A DNA stretch of 64,000 nt from Sphingomonas ginsenosidimutans (lineage in GTDB: Bacteria > Pseudomonadota > Alphaproteobacteria > Sphingomonadales > Sphingomonadaceae). A model generated the notes under the pieces. It saw only the letters and a program-made list of their open reading frames with translations, was not told the origin of the DNA and did no database searches. This document shows, one piece after another, positions 55,574-64,000 of this stretch (position 1 is the stretch's first letter; every line of letters starts with the position of its first letter). The stretch covers positions 123,301-187,300 of the forward strand of contig NZ_NWVD01000005.1 in assembly GCF_002374835.1 (NCBI RefSeq), in the 5' to 3' direction. Position numbers and translations under genes: made by a program.

Positions 55574-55984
55574 GTGTCGTTCGAAGGAGGTATTCTGGTC
55601 GACCGCCAGGCGCTGGCGAAGGCGCAGGCGGAGCTGGGCGCGGGCTTCGTGCGCATCCTGGGCTATTTCCGTGAAGACGGCATCAAGTCGCTGGGCGCGC
55701 TGGAAGATGCGGTGCGCAAGGACAATGCCGCCGCGATGGTCATCCCGGCGCATACGCTGAAGGGTGAGGCGCGCCAGTTTGGCGCCGATCCGCTGGCGAC
55801 GCTGGCCGAGAAGATCGAGAATTTCGCGCGCCAGTGCGTCGAGCATCACGAATCGCCGCGCGATGCGATCGCGGATGTCGTCGCGTTGCGCCCGCTGTTC
55901 CTGCGCACGCTGACCGAGCTGGAGCGCCATGCCAGCCCGCTGGCGGTGCGCCGCCGCGCCGGGTTCGGCAACCGCCAGGGCTGA
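55574..55984 (+). CDS. histidine phosphotransfer (Hpt) domain protein
   Basis: A 136-aa single-domain protein. IPAHTLKGEARQFGADPLAT holds the phosphorylatable His60 and the conserved LKG of Hpt domains; the rest forms a four-helix bundle. It would pass phosphate between a hybrid kinase and a response regulator, as ChpT-like or orphan Hpt proteins do. GTG start at 55574, weak ribosome site. No kinase lies nearby. Confidence 0.8.
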   Translation: MSFEGGILVDRQALAKAQAELGAGFVRILGYFREDGIKSLGALEDAVRKDNAAAMVIPAHTLKGEARQFGADPLATLAEKIENFARQCVEHHESPRDAIADVVALRPLFLRTLTELERHASPLAVRRRAGFGNRQG

Positions 55985-56108
55985 CGCCGGGCGCACCGGT
56001 TATCCCGCACGCGGCGCGGATCGGCGCCGCCTCGACATTCGCCCGTTCGCTCCCTTCCTGACAGGATGGCGCGGCATGGAGGCACGATCCGTGGCCATCG
56101 CCCTTGCC

Positions 56109-56190
56109 GTCATCCCGGCGCAGGCCGGGATCTCCCGATGACAGCACGAGACAGGAGCGGCGGGAAGCCCCGGCCTTCGTCGGGGCGACG
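56109..56190. repeat. paired REP-like palindromes
   Basis: GTCATCCCGGCGCAGG begins the first unit (56109-56132), identical in its core to the unit at 9877. The inverted second unit spans 56165-56190 with CCCCGGCCTTCGTCGGGG. They fill the space between the convergent Hpt and bfr genes. Confidence 0.8.
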
Positions 56191-56213
56191 TTTCCGGTGA
56201 GGAGCAACGGGTC

Positions 56214-56711
56214 CTAGTGCGAACCCGACGGCTTGTCCTTCTCGCTGACCGCGTTGAGCTGGATGTAATTCTGCAGGCCCATCCGCTCGATCATCTCGAA
56301 CTGGCGCTCCAGCGTGTCGACATGCTCTTCCTCGCTGGCCAGGATGCGCTGGAACAGGTCGCGGCTGACGAAGTCCTTCACGTCCTCGCAATAAGCGATT
56401 GCCGCCTTCAGCTGCGCGACCGCCTCGATCTCCATCGCCAGATCGGACTTGAGGACTTCCTCCACCGTTTCGCCGATGCGCAGCCGGCCGAGCAGCTGGA
56501 AATTGGGCAGCCCGTCCAGGAACAGGATGCGCTCCGCCAGCCAGTCGGCGTGCTTCATCTCGTCGATCGATTCGTGGCGCTCGTACTCGGCGAGCTTGTA
56601 GACGCCCCAATGGTCGAGCAGGCGGTAATGCAGCCAATATTGGTTGATCGCCGTCAGTTCGTTCTTCAGCGCTTCGTTGAGAAAATCGATGACCTTGGGG
56701 TCGCCCTTCAT
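56214..56711 (-). CDS. bfr: bacterioferritin
   Basis: A 165-aa subunit of the 24-mer iron-storage shell. Met52 (in IDEMKHADW) is the haem ligand; the ferroxidase residues Glu18, Glu51, His54, and the later LASEEEHVDTLE pair (Glu127, His130 region) are present. ATG 56711 gives the standard MKGDPKVIDFLN start. It lies 100 bases downstream of bfd on the same strand. Confidence 0.96.
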   Translation of the reverse strand: MKGDPKVIDFLNEALKNELTAINQYWLHYRLLDHWGVYKLAEYERHESIDEMKHADWLAERILFLDGLPNFQLLGRLRIGETVEEVLKSDLAMEIEAVAQLKAAIAYCEDVKDFVSRDLFQRILASEEEHVDTLERQFEMIERMGLQNYIQLNAVSEKDKPSGSH

Positions 56712-56811
56712 GCTTGCCTCCGATGTGGGAATGGCAAGCGGATAGCGCGAAACGCAGCCCGACGACAGCCGAAAAATGGCGGATTTCTGCGGTTCTTAGC
56801 GGTTGCGAATG

Positions 56812-56982
56812 TTACGCAGCCGCGCGTTCCTCAGCGATAATGGATCGCGCGAACGGAATGCACTGGCCGCATTTCGCCTGGCATCCGACCGTGCGATACG
56901 CTTGGCATGCGGTCGTTGCGCCGGATCGCGCCGCCTCACGCACCTGACATTCGCGAATTGCATTGCAAACGCAGACGACCAT
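56812..56982 (-). CDS. bfd: bacterioferritin-associated ferredoxin
   Basis: A 56-aa [2Fe-2S] protein that releases iron from bacterioferritin. The cluster ligands are the Cys pairs in MVVCVCNAIREC and VGCQAKCGQCIPFA, the Bfd pattern. ATG 56982 was chosen since the frame's earlier ATG at 57009 overlaps the Fur-like site region and lacks homology. A Fur-like site lies 37 bases upstream, as expected for an iron-starvation gene. Confidence 0.92.
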   Translation of the reverse strand: MVVCVCNAIRECQVREAARSGATTACQAYRTVGCQAKCGQCIPFARSIIAEERAAA

Positions 56983-57018
56983 CGAAACTCCCTCCGCTCG
57001 GAGTGACAATATCGCTAC

Positions 57019-57033
57019 TGCGATCTGCTCGCA
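57019..57033. promoter_or_regulatory. Fur-like site upstream of bfd
   Basis: TGCGA-TCTGC-TCGCA, the same core as at 48453-48468 upstream of the siderophore receptor. It lies 37 bases before bfd and just beyond the stop codon side of the next upstream gene. Confidence 0.6.
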
Positions 57034-57036
57034 AGT

Positions 57037-58263
57037 CTAATTGCGTCTCGTTCGCATCTGCCATGGCGCATCGGCGATGCTGCGCCACACCCGCTCCAGC
57101 GGCCCTTGTCCGAAATGATGCAGCCACCACGGCGACCACCACAGCATGAAAGCCCAGATCGGCGGCGCGAGCACATACAATTGCGCGCGCGACAGCGTGC
57201 CGAAACGGTGCGCGCCCGTGAACAGCAGCAGCATCGCCAGTGACGTGCCGATGTAATTGCTGAACGCCGCGCGCCCCACCGCGGCGATCCGCGCGCTCCA
57301 CCGTCCGTCGCCGCGCACCGCCGCCAGCGCGAGCGCGGCATAGCCGACCGTCGTGACCGGGCGCAGCACCGGCCCCAGGACGATCGACGCGAGGAAGATG
57401 CGGCGATAACCGAACCCGCCCGCCATCGAATGCCACGCCAGCAGCGTATAGAGCGGCAATGTCGTACCCAGCGCGATCAGCGCGATCCGCCGATAGGTCG
57501 CGCGCGACCAGCCCCCGGTCAGGAACCCCGACCGGAACGCCGCCATCCCCAGCAGCATCGCGCTCAACGTCTGCAACCCGAACACGTACAGCCCGTCGAG
57601 CGGGGTTCCGGCATGTGCCAGCCGGAACCGCGTCGCGGTGACGAAGGAGGTGCGATAGGCGTCGACCTCCGCGATCAGCTCCGCCTGCGGCGGGACGCCG
57701 AACCCGCGCACCACCGCCGCGACCATCGATCCGGTGGCGGGCGAGGGCGTCGCCACCAGCATCGCCGCGACCGACGTAGCCAGCACGAGGTCGATCAGCA
57801 GCAGCACGCCGCTCACGAACAGCAGCAACCGGATGCGCGCCCGCGCGAACGCCAGCGCGACCGTGCCGACCAGCGCATAATGCGCCAATATGTCGCCCCA
57901 CCAGATCAGGTAGAGGTGGACCAGCCCGATCGCGAACAGCGCCGCCATCCGTGCCAGATGCACCGCCGCCGGGGATCGGCCGCCGGCCGCGGCGCGATCC
58001 ATCACCAGCAGCATCGACGCACCGAACAGCATCGAGAACAGCCCGCGCATCTTGCCTTCGACCAGCACGAAGGTGACGAACCACGCGATCCGGTCCGCCA
58101 CCCCGGTGCCGCCCCACGCCAATGGCGAGAAATAGGCGGCGGCCGGCAGCGCGAAGGCGGGCAGGTTGGCGACCAGGATGCCCATCACCGCCAGCCCGCG
58201 GATGATATCGAGCTGCGCGATACGGGGGGCGGGGCGGGCGACCGGGTCGGTGGTGGCGGTCAT
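57037..58263 (-). CDS. DUF418-family membrane protein
   Basis: A 408-aa inner-membrane protein with about ten helices. RIAQLDIIRGLAVMGILVAN is the typical start of DUF418 proteins, FSMLFGASMLL and the C-terminal AAVGRAAFSNYIGTSLAML with WWLHHFGQGPLERVWR are family marks. Function is unknown; relatives include YeiB. ATG 58263; a TTG one codon earlier is also open. Confidence 0.85.
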   Translation of the reverse strand: MTATTDPVARPAPRIAQLDIIRGLAVMGILVANLPAFALPAAAYFSPLAWGGTGVADRIAWFVTFVLVEGKMRGLFSMLFGASMLLVMDRAAAGGRSPAAVHLARMAALFAIGLVHLYLIWWGDILAHYALVGTVALAFARARIRLLLFVSGVLLLIDLVLATSVAAMLVATPSPATGSMVAAVVRGFGVPPQAELIAEVDAYRTSFVTATRFRLAHAGTPLDGLYVFGLQTLSAMLLGMAAFRSGFLTGGWSRATYRRIALIALGTTLPLYTLLAWHSMAGGFGYRRIFLASIVLGPVLRPVTTVGYAALALAAVRGDGRWSARIAAVGRAAFSNYIGTSLAMLLLFTGAHRFGTLSRAQLYVLAPPIWAFMLWWSPWWLHHFGQGPLERVWRSIADAPWQMRTRRN

Positions 58264-58380
58264 CAATCGTCCCCCTGCTGCCGCGACCGGCCGCGGATCG
58301 CGCCCGTCGTCGTCGGCTGGCAGCGCGGCGAGATCATGTCCCGCCGGTGGCGGCGGTGCGGCGTCATCGCCGCACCGGCG

Positions 58381-60585
58381 TCACCCGTTCATCAGCGCCG
58401 GGAAAAACCCTTCGTGGGCGCGGCGCAGGTCGTCCAGCGCCACCGCGAAATCGCCGTCGCGCAGTTCGAAGATCACCCGCGTTCCGATCGTCCGGCCCAG
58501 CGGCTCGGCCTCGATCCCGGCGTCCAGCGCGGCCTGCAGGAAGTCGAGCAGCGCATGGTCGTGGACGGTGACGATATAGACGCCCTGGTCCTCCGCGAAC
58601 AGTGCCGCGGCGGTGTCATAGGGGAGCGCGCGGTCGATCATCGCGCCGATGTTCCCCGCGAGCGCCATTTCCGCGATCGTCACCGCGATCCCGCCGTCGG
58701 ACACGTCGTGGACCGCGCCGAGCGCGCCGGCGTCGATCTGCGTGCGGATGAAGTCGCCGGTGCGGCGCTCCATCTCCAGGTCGACGCGCGGCGGCGGGCC
58801 TTCCTCGCGCCCGTGCAGCTCGCGCAGCCACAGCGACTGGCCCAGATGACCGGTGCGCGTGCCGACCGCGACGATGATGTCGCCGGTCTGCTTGAACGCG
58901 ATCGTCATGTTCTTCTGCCAGTCGGCCAGCAGCCCGATCGCGCCGATCGCCGGTGTGGGCAGGATCGCCGAGCCGCCACCGGTCGCCTTGCTCTCGTTAT
59001 ACAGGCTGACGTTGCCGGACACGATCGGGAAGTCGAGCGCGCGGCACGCCTCGCTCATCCCCTCCAGGCAGCCGACGATCTGCCCCATGATCTCGGGGCG
59101 CTGCGGGTTGGCGAAGTTCAGGCAGTTGGTCACCGCCAGCGGGCTGGCGCCCACCGCGGTCAGATTCCGCCACGCCTCGGCGATCGCCTGCTTGCCGCCC
59201 TCCACCGGGTCGGCGAAGCAATAGCGCGGGGTGCAATCGGTGGTAATCGCCATCGCCTTGTCCGTCCCGTGGACCCGCACCACCGCGGCATCGCCGCCGG
59301 GGCGCTGGACGGTGTCGGCGCCGACCATGTGGTCGTACTGTTCCCAGATCCAGCGGCGGCTCGCGATATCGGGCGATCCCATCAGCGCCAGCAGGTCGGC
59401 GGCCGGGTCGCGGCTTTCGGGCACGTCGACCAGCGCCTTGGGCGTGGGGGTGGGGACGTGCGGGCGGTCGTACAGCGGCGCGTCGTCGGCCAGCGGGGCG
59501 AGCGGGATGTCGCACACCGTCTCGCCGCGCCAGGTCAGCACCATGCGCCCGGTATCGGTGACCTTGCCGATCACCGCGAAATCCAGCTCCCATTTCTCGA
59601 AGATCGCCTTGGCGAAGTCCTCGCGTCCGGGCTTCAGCACCATCAGCATGCGCTCCTGCGATTCGGAGAGCATCATCTCATAGGGGGTCATGCCCTCCTC
59701 GCGCTGCGGCACGTCGTCCATGGTCAGTTCGATGCCGACGCCGCCCTTGCTGGCCATCTCGACCGAGGAGGAGGTGAGGCCTGCCGCGCCCATATCCTGG
59801 ATCGCGACGATCGCGTCGGACGCCATCAGTTCCAGGCAGGCCTCGATCAGCAGCTTTTCGGTGAACGGGTCGCCGACCTGCACCGTCGGACGCTTGGCAT
59901 CGGCATCCTCGCCAAAATCGGCCGACGCCATGGTCGCGCCATGGATGCCGTCACGCCCGGTCTTGCTGCCGACATAGACGATCGGGTTGCCGACGCCGCT
60001 GGCCGCCGAATAGAAGATCTTGTTCGTGTCCGCGATGCCGACCGTCATCGCATTGACCAGGATGTTGCCGTCGTATGCGGGGTGGAAGTTCACTTCGCCG
60101 CCGACGGTCGGTACGCCCACGCAATTGCCGTAGCCGCCGATGCCATGGACGACGCCGGCGATCAGGTGACGCATCTTCGGATGGTCGGGCCGGCCGAAGC
60201 GCAGCGCGTTCATGTTCGCGATCGGTCGCGCGCCCATCGTGAACACGTCGCGCAGGATGCCGCCCACGCCCGTCGCCGCACCCTGGTACGGCTCGATATA
60301 CGACGGGTGGTTGTGGCTCTCCATCTTGAAGATCGCAGCCTGCCCGTCACCGATATCGACCACGCCGGCATTCTCGCCGGGGCCGCAGATCACCTGCGGG
60401 CCGGTGGTCGGCAGCTTCTTCAGGTGGATGCGGCTCGACTTGTAGCTGCAATGCTCCGACCACATGACCGAGAAGATGCCCAGTTCGACCAGGTTCGGCT
60501 CGCGCCCCAGCGCGTGGAGCACACGGTCATATTCCTCAGGCGACAGGCCGTGGTCGGCGACGATCTCGGGGGTGATGGCGGTCAT
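58381..60585 (-). CDS. purL: phosphoribosylformylglycinamidine synthase subunit PurL
   Basis: A 734-aa ATP-dependent enzyme of purine synthesis, the small form that works with PurS and Pur[51 protein letters not shown] and [19 protein letters not shown] are diagnostic. No ribosome site is seen before ATG 60585; TATGCG lies 4 bases upstream, so the mRNA may be leaderless. purS and purQ are not in the window. Confidence 0.97.
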   Translation of the reverse strand: MTAITPEIVADHGLSPEEYDRVLHALGREPNLVELGIFSVMWSEHCSYKSSRIHLKKLPTTGPQVICGPGENAGVVDIGDGQAAIFKMESHNHPSYIEPYQGAATGVGGILRDVFTMGARPIANMNALRFGRPDHPKMRHLIAGVVHGIGGYGNCVGVPTVGGEVNFHPAYDGNILVNAMTVGIADTNKIFYSAASGVGNPIVYVGSKTGRDGIHGATMASADFGEDADAKRPTVQVGDPFTEKLLIEACLELMASDAIVAIQDMGAAGLTSSSVEMASKGGVGIELTMDDVPQREEGMTPYEMMLSESQERMLMVLKPGREDFAKAIFEKWELDFAVIGKVTDTGRMVLTWRGETVCDIPLAPLADDAPLYDRPHVPTPTPKALVDVPESRDPAADLLALMGSPDIASRRWIWEQYDHMVGADTVQRPGGDAAVVRVHGTDKAMAITTDCTPRYCFADPVEGGKQAIAEAWRNLTAVGASPLAVTNCLNFANPQRPEIMGQIVGCLEGMSEACRALDFPIVSGNVSLYNESKATGGGSAILPTPAIGAIGLLADWQKNMTIAFKQTGDIIVAVGTRTGHLGQSLWLRELHGREEGPPPRVDLEMERRTGDFIRTQIDAGALGAVHDVSDGGIAVTIAEMALAGNIGAMIDRALPYDTAAALFAEDQGVYIVTVHDHALLDFLQAALDAGIEAEPLGRTIGTRVIFELRDGDFAVALDDLRRAHEGFFPALMNG

Positions 60586-60631
60586 GGCGCGCGCATAGCG
60601 GCATGGCGCGGGGGATGCCAGATGGAAGCTC

Positions 60632-60716
60632 CATCACCCCAGCGAATGCTCGGGTCTCGCGCGTCTGCCACCTGCCTTCCCTCGCGGGAAACCCCAGCCT
60701 TCGCTAGGGTGACGAT
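60632..60716. repeat. degenerate REP-like pair
   Basis: ATCACCCCAGCGAATGCTCG (60633-60652) faces an inverted ACCCCAGCCTTCGCTAGGGT (60691-60710). Both carry mismatches compared with the pairs at 9877 and 56109. Confidence 0.65.
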
Positions 60717-60723
60717 CGCGCTT

Positions 60724-62160
60724 CTACTTCCGCCGCAACCGCCGCAACAGCCCCGGCCGCTTCGCGAACGCCTCGAACATCTCGTCCGGTCCCTCGGGGT
60801 CCAGCACCTCGTTGTCCGCCAGCCATTGCTCGACGTCGTTCAGTTCGGGCGGGTCGTAGGGGATCAGCGTCTTGCCCGTGCCGCGCAGCCGCTCGATCGT
60901 CGCGATCAGGCCGTCGGCGGCGATCCCCGCCGCCACGTCCGCGATCGGCGCATCGAGATGCTCGGCGATCAGGTCCGCCTGGATGCGCGCGATCGTCTCC
61001 GGCTCCTCGGCGATCGTCACGTCGCATTCGGTGTCCAGCCGCATCGAGCGATTGTTGAAATTGGACGATCCCACCCGGATCACGCGGTCGTCCACCACCA
61101 GCACCTTGGCATGGCAGTAGATCGCCTCGCCCCCCGCGGTCATCGGGTGGTACAGGCGGAAGCGGTCGCGATGGTCGCGCTTCTCGATCTCCGCTACCAG
61201 TCGCTGGCGCGCGGTGTCCATCGCCAGCGGCTCCAGCCAGCCTTGCGCGGTCACCGGGTTGACGACGACGATCTCGGGCGGGTCCGGCTCGGCCACCCGC
61301 CGCGCGATCGCCTCGGCGATGCGGCGCGACGCGAAATACTGGCTCTCGGCATAGATGCGCCGCCGCGCCCCCGCGATCAGCGCCAGGTACAGTTCCTCGA
61401 TCTCCCGGATCGCGGGCAGCCCGCCATGTTCGGGCTGCGAGCGCGAGATCGCGACGTCCACATCGGTGAAGTCCGCTGCCAGGCTCTCGGGCCAGCACGC
61501 CCCGGCGCGCGGCGGCGGCGCCGGCACCGGGGCGCCGCCCGCAATCTCCCAGCGGGTGCGGCACAATTCGCCCAGCGCGACCGCGACAGGCCCCTCCAGC
61601 GCGGTGGTGACGTCATGCCACGGCTTGTACGCCCCGCCCGAGGGCGAGCGGCGGTGCGGGTCGTCGTCGCGATGCGCGCGCGTGTCCCACCGCTCGTCGG
61701 TCATGTCGATCCCGCCGCAGAACGCCAGATCGTCGTCGATCACCACGATCTTCTGATGATGCGACGCGGCGACCGGGTGATGCCCGTCGAGCAGCAGGTG
61801 GATCCGCTTCTGGAAGAACCGCCACTTGAACAGCGTCCACAGCGTCCGTCCGCGGAACAGCGTCTTCAGCGCGCCCTTGTCCCAGCGCAGGATATAGACC
61901 TGAAGCCCCGGCGTCCGCTTCACCAGCCAGCCGATGAAATTGCCGACGTCGGTCGGCGCCTCCGGGTGATCCTGCCCGAACGCCAGCGTGATTCGCGCGT
62001 CGAAATCCCATCCGACCAGCAGGATCTGGTGCTGCGCGTTCAGCATCGCCTCGCGCGCGCGGCGGAAATAGGCGTCGGCGTCGATCACCACGCTGGCACG
62101 GGTCGCGCGCGCCCGCCGCCAGAAGGCCGCGTCCGGCAGCGGGAAGGGGGGCAGCGTCAC
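60724..62160 (-). CDS. phospholipase D-like protein (cardiolipin synthase-like)
   Basis: A 478-aa protein with two HKD motifs: HHQKIVVIDDDLAFCGGID near residue 170 and CHAKVLVVDDRVIRVGSSNF near 370. Such enzymes hydrolyse or exchange phospholipid head groups. There is no N-terminal membrane helix, unlike Cls, so a soluble or peripheral PLD is likely. GTG start at 62160 overlaps the arsC stop as GTGA, so the two are coupled. Confidence 0.85.
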   Translation of the reverse strand: MTLPPFPLPDAAFWRRARATRASVVIDADAYFRRAREAMLNAQHQILLVGWDFDARITLAFGQDHPEAPTDVGNFIGWLVKRTPGLQVYILRWDKGALKTLFRGRTLWTLFKWRFFQKRIHLLLDGHHPVAASHHQKIVVIDDDLAFCGGIDMTDERWDTRAHRDDDPHRRSPSGGAYKPWHDVTTALEGPVAVALGELCRTRWEIAGGAPVPAPPPRAGACWPESLAADFTDVDVAISRSQPEHGGLPAIREIEELYLALIAGARRRIYAESQYFASRRIAEAIARRVAEPDPPEIVVVNPVTAQGWLEPLAMDTARQRLVAEIEKRDHRDRFRLYHPMTAGGEAIYCHAKVLVVDDRVIRVGSSNFNNRSMRLDTECDVTIAEEPETIARIQADLIAEHLDAPIADVAAGIAADGLIATIERLRGTGKTLIPYDPPELNDVEQWLADNEVLDPEGPDEMFEAFAKRPGLLRRLRRK

Positions 62161-62477
62161 AGGAGGTCGCGCACCAGTTCGGGCGGGCGGGCCAGCCGCA
62201 CGCCCCTGGCCGTTTCCACCAGCGGCCGCTCGATCGTCGCCGGATCGCGCGCCATCAGGTCCAGCGCGGCGGCATCGTCGGCGACCGCGGGCGCCTCCTT
62301 GCGCAGCGCGTCGCGCGGGGCGATGCCGGCGCGATCGTACAGCCGCGCCAGTTCGTCGCGGGTCGGCGGCGTCTTCAGATAGTCGACGATCGTGACGTCC
62401 GCGCCCGCCGCCTCCAGCAGCGCAAGCGCCTGACGCGACTTCGAACAGCGCGGGTTGTGCCAGATGGTCGCCTTCAT
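62157..62477 (-). CDS. arsC: arsenate reductase, glutaredoxin-linked type
   Basis: A 106-aa enzyme of the ArsC family. HNPRCSKSRQALALLE holds the catalytic Cys11; ERPLVETARGVRLARPPE carries the conserved Arg residues. It reduces arsenate to arsenite, though some relatives have other thiol substrates. No arsB or arsR is nearby. ATG 62477; it starts 12 bases before the stop side of the membrane-protein gene. Confidence 0.85.
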   Translation of the reverse strand: MKATIWHNPRCSKSRQALALLEAAGADVTIVDYLKTPPTRDELARLYDRAGIAPRDALRKEAPAVADDAAALDLMARDPATIERPLVETARGVRLARPPELVRDLL

Positions 62478-62488
62478 GGCCGCTGTCC

Positions 62489-63184
62489 CTACAGCATGGA
62501 CACCGCCGGTCCAGCCCGAACGCGCCGCACGCGCACGGTCCACCACGCCAGCGCGGCCAGCACGGCATAGGCGACCAGCGCGGTGACCGCGAACGACGGC
62601 GGCGCGGGATCGACCGGCGCGGCGGGCTGCGGCGTCGTCCAGTCGATCGCCTGCACCGCCAGCAGCACCGCGACCAGCAATGCGGGCGCGATCCGCCCCT
62701 GCCACCCGATCGCCCGCGTTCGCGTGACGTAGAAGGTGGCCGCCAGCGCGGTCAGCCCCAGTTCCAGCGGCATCTCGATCTGCGGACGGTTCCATAGCGC
62801 CAGTCCATAGCGGTGTCCGGCCCCCAGCAACGTCAGGTCGGGCGCATGGACCAGCCAGTCGAGCAGCCAGTGCGACGCCACCACCGCCGCGCCGATCCAC
62901 GCCACCCGCCACGATTGCCGCCTGAGCCGCGCCACGACGGCCCAGCCCGCCGCGAACCCGAATGTCCCGATCAGGCTGTGGGTATAGCGCATGTCCCAGA
63001 AATCGCCCGCGTTCATCGCGGTATGCCCCGGCGTCAGTCGCATATGCTCGATGCCCGCCAGCACGAACAGGAAGAACGCTACGTCGACCAGCTGCGCCGC
63101 CACGAACACCGCCCCCAATCGCGGACGCGCCCGCCCCGGCAGCGCGGCGGCGACGAAGGCGGGGGCGTAATGGCCGATGAACAT
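62489..63184 (-). CDS. multi-span membrane protein, unknown
   Basis: A 231-aa inner-membrane protein with about six helices. MFIGHYAPAFVAAALPGRAR and ASHWLLDWLVHAPDLTLLG, with conserved His and Asp, resemble the membrane-bound metal-dependent hydrolase-like (YdjM/DUF457-type) group, but this is a weak match. ATG 63184 was chosen by this start; the frame is open far upstream. It is the first gene of the unit membrane protein-arsC-PLD. Confidence 0.65.
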   Translation of the reverse strand: MFIGHYAPAFVAAALPGRARPRLGAVFVAAQLVDVAFFLFVLAGIEHMRLTPGHTAMNAGDFWDMRYTHSLIGTFGFAAGWAVVARLRRQSWRVAWIGAAVVASHWLLDWLVHAPDLTLLGAGHRYGLALWNRPQIEMPLELGLTALAATFYVTRTRAIGWQGRIAPALLVAVLLAVQAIDWTTPQPAAPVDPAPPSFAVTALVAYAVLAALAWWTVRVRRVRAGPAVSML

Positions 63185-63753
63185 GGCCGCGATGCTAGCG
63201 CGGGAGCGGCGGGTTGGGGAGGGGGGCTGTATCGTGAAGGTCGGGGGCTTTCCCGAAAACGATGGTATTTTGGGAAAGTCGTGGTGGATGGCCGGATCGA
63301 GCGGCCCGCTGTAGCTTTCAGCGGTAAATGTCACGAAGTGACATCACTGATTGTCGCCTCCTGCGGCCTGCTCCTTTGGGGAAGCACTGATAAAGCCAGC
63401 TTTCCCGCTCGGTCCGGCACGTTGCGCTCTGAGGAAGGGCCTCATCATAGGCTTGGTGAGATCCGTCCAGCCTGAAGGATCGTGGTTTGTGCCAGCGCCA
63501 GTCCATCCATCGATTTATCGGCATCAGCACGTTCGTTCCTGCTTCACCTCGCTTTGCCGAACATGACGTAACCGAAAGGCGCGACAGCCAGGAAGCCGCG
63601 AACAGACCACGTCGCAATCTGCCGAACAGGCATTGGCCGGCAACAGGAAGGCCAATGATTTCGGTCGATGATATCCGCATAATATTTGAGGGTGAGGAAG
63701 GTAGCATAGTATAAATGCTGAACTGATCACCTGCCTGCTCGACGCGGGCGATC
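63185..63753. other. 569-base spacer with no clear gene
   Basis: Less GC-rich sequence. An open frame on the minus strand runs from 63878 to 63318, but it crosses the end of the insertion sequence and shows no homology I recognise; it may be decayed coding sequence. There are inverted repeats CTTTCCC (63249-63255) / GGGAAAG (63273-63279) and ATGTCAC-GAA-GTGACAT (63328-63344). Confidence 0.45.
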
Positions 63754-64000
63754 GGGACTGTCAGGAATTTTGTGCGGGAGGCCATAGGATGGAATGGAAG
63801 GGACCATCGATATGGCAATCGACAAGGACGTTTTGGACCAGCTTCTGGCTGGTCGTGACCCGCAGGAGCTGTTTGCAAAGGACGGTCTGCTCGACGAGCT
63901 GAAGAAGGCGTTGTCGGAGCGGATGCTGTCGGCTGAGCTCGACGATCATCTGGAAAGCGAAGGCGCCGCAGGCACCATCAACCGGCGCAACGGGTCATCG
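63754..64000 (+). mobile_element. IS256-family insertion sequence, left end
   Basis: The terminal repeat appears to begin at GGGACTGTCAGGAATTTTGT (63754-63773), typical of the IS256 family, followed after about 40 bases by the transposase start. The right end lies outside the window, so neither the paired repeat nor the target duplication can be checked. Confidence 0.7.
63812..64000 (+). CDS. IS256-family transposase, N-terminal part
   Basis: The first 63 residues of a mutator-type transposase, open to the window edge. MAIDKDVLDQLLAGRDPQEL and GLLDELKKALSERMLSAELD, then HLESEGAAGTINRRNGSS, match the N-terminal domain of the family; the DDE catalytic residues lie beyond. An in-frame ATG at 63794 is an alternative start. 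It is the only mobile-element gene in the window. Confidence 0.88.
   Translation, partial: MAIDKDVLDQLLAGRDPQELFAKDGLLDELKKALSERMLSAELDDHLESEGAAGTINRRNGSS

Noticed and set aside
57430..62382. A 1650-codon open frame on the plus strand
   Set aside because: It is antisense to the DUF418, purL and PLD genes, has a composition dominated by Arg, His, Asp and Ala typical of the reverse frame of GC-rich genes, and no domain.
63318..63878. A 186-codon minus-strand frame beside the insertion sequence
   Set aside because: It crosses the IS end, has no recognisable domain, and its composition fits non-coding or decayed DNA.

Overview
The window comes from a GC-rich alphaproteobacterium and reads as Sphingomonas or a close sphingomonad. 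The evidence is the style of the ribosomal proteins (S5 with a Gly/Arg-rich N-terminal extension, S12 with Arg at position 88), the many TonB-dependent receptors, PepSY membrane proteins, secreted amidohydrolases and short palindromic intergenic repeats (REP-like, GTCATCCCGGC type). The genus call is inference; no rRNA gene is present.

Region 1 (1-3366): the 3' end of a VanY-type D,D-carboxypeptidase, a convergent wrbA quinone reductase, a divergent LysR regulator and a periplasmic amidohydrolase. Region 2 (3390-25500): the str-S10-spc-alpha ribosomal super-cluster: rpsL-rpsG-fusA-tuf, then rpsJ to rpsQ, rplN to adk, and rpsM-rpsK-rpoA-rplQ. A convergent pstS-like gene with a possible Pho box sits between tuf and rpsJ, and two small membrane-protein genes sit between adk and rpsM. 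The spacers hold good promoters (rpsL, tuf, secY, rpsM) and a surprising number of hairpins and intrinsic terminators inside what is usually one long operon. Region 3 (25517-30473): a secreted protein of unknown function, guaA, then a DJ-1/PfpI protein divergent from a LysR regulator.

Region 4 (30622-48383) is almost entirely on the minus strand and is the accessory heart of the window. It has three TonB-dependent receptors. Iron locus A (34960-30622) is receptor, one 187-aa membrane protein, PepSY reductase-like protein. Iron locus B (48383-43242) is ferrichrome-type receptor, secreted esterase, DUF3325-like protein, DUF3649-like protein, PepSY protein, followed by another membrane protein and a TetR-TetR double regulator. 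The 187-aa protein of locus A looks like a fusion of the two small proteins of locus B. The third receptor (40911-38506) is followed by a secreted PI-specific phospholipase C and a GAF-EAL c-di-GMP phosphodiesterase; a 17-bp palindrome lies just upstream of that receptor, close to the double TetR gene. The logic would be: receptor imports a ligand, secreted or periplasmic enzyme releases it, PepSY protein reduces iron, regulators respond.

Region 5 (48605-63184): a subclass B3 metallo-beta-lactamase, a broken arsC start followed by a small secreted protein and an intact arsC-like gene, a small membrane protein, panB, the yfgM-bamB-der set, an Hpt protein, bfr and bfd (iron storage and release), a DUF418 membrane protein, purL, a phospholipase D-like protein, a true arsC and a membrane protein. 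Probable Fur sites of the form TGCGA-N5-TCGCA lie upstream of both the ferrichrome-type receptor and bfd, tying iron uptake to iron storage. Region 6 (63754-64000): the left end of an IS256-family insertion sequence that runs off the window. No tRNA, rRNA or CRISPR array was seen.
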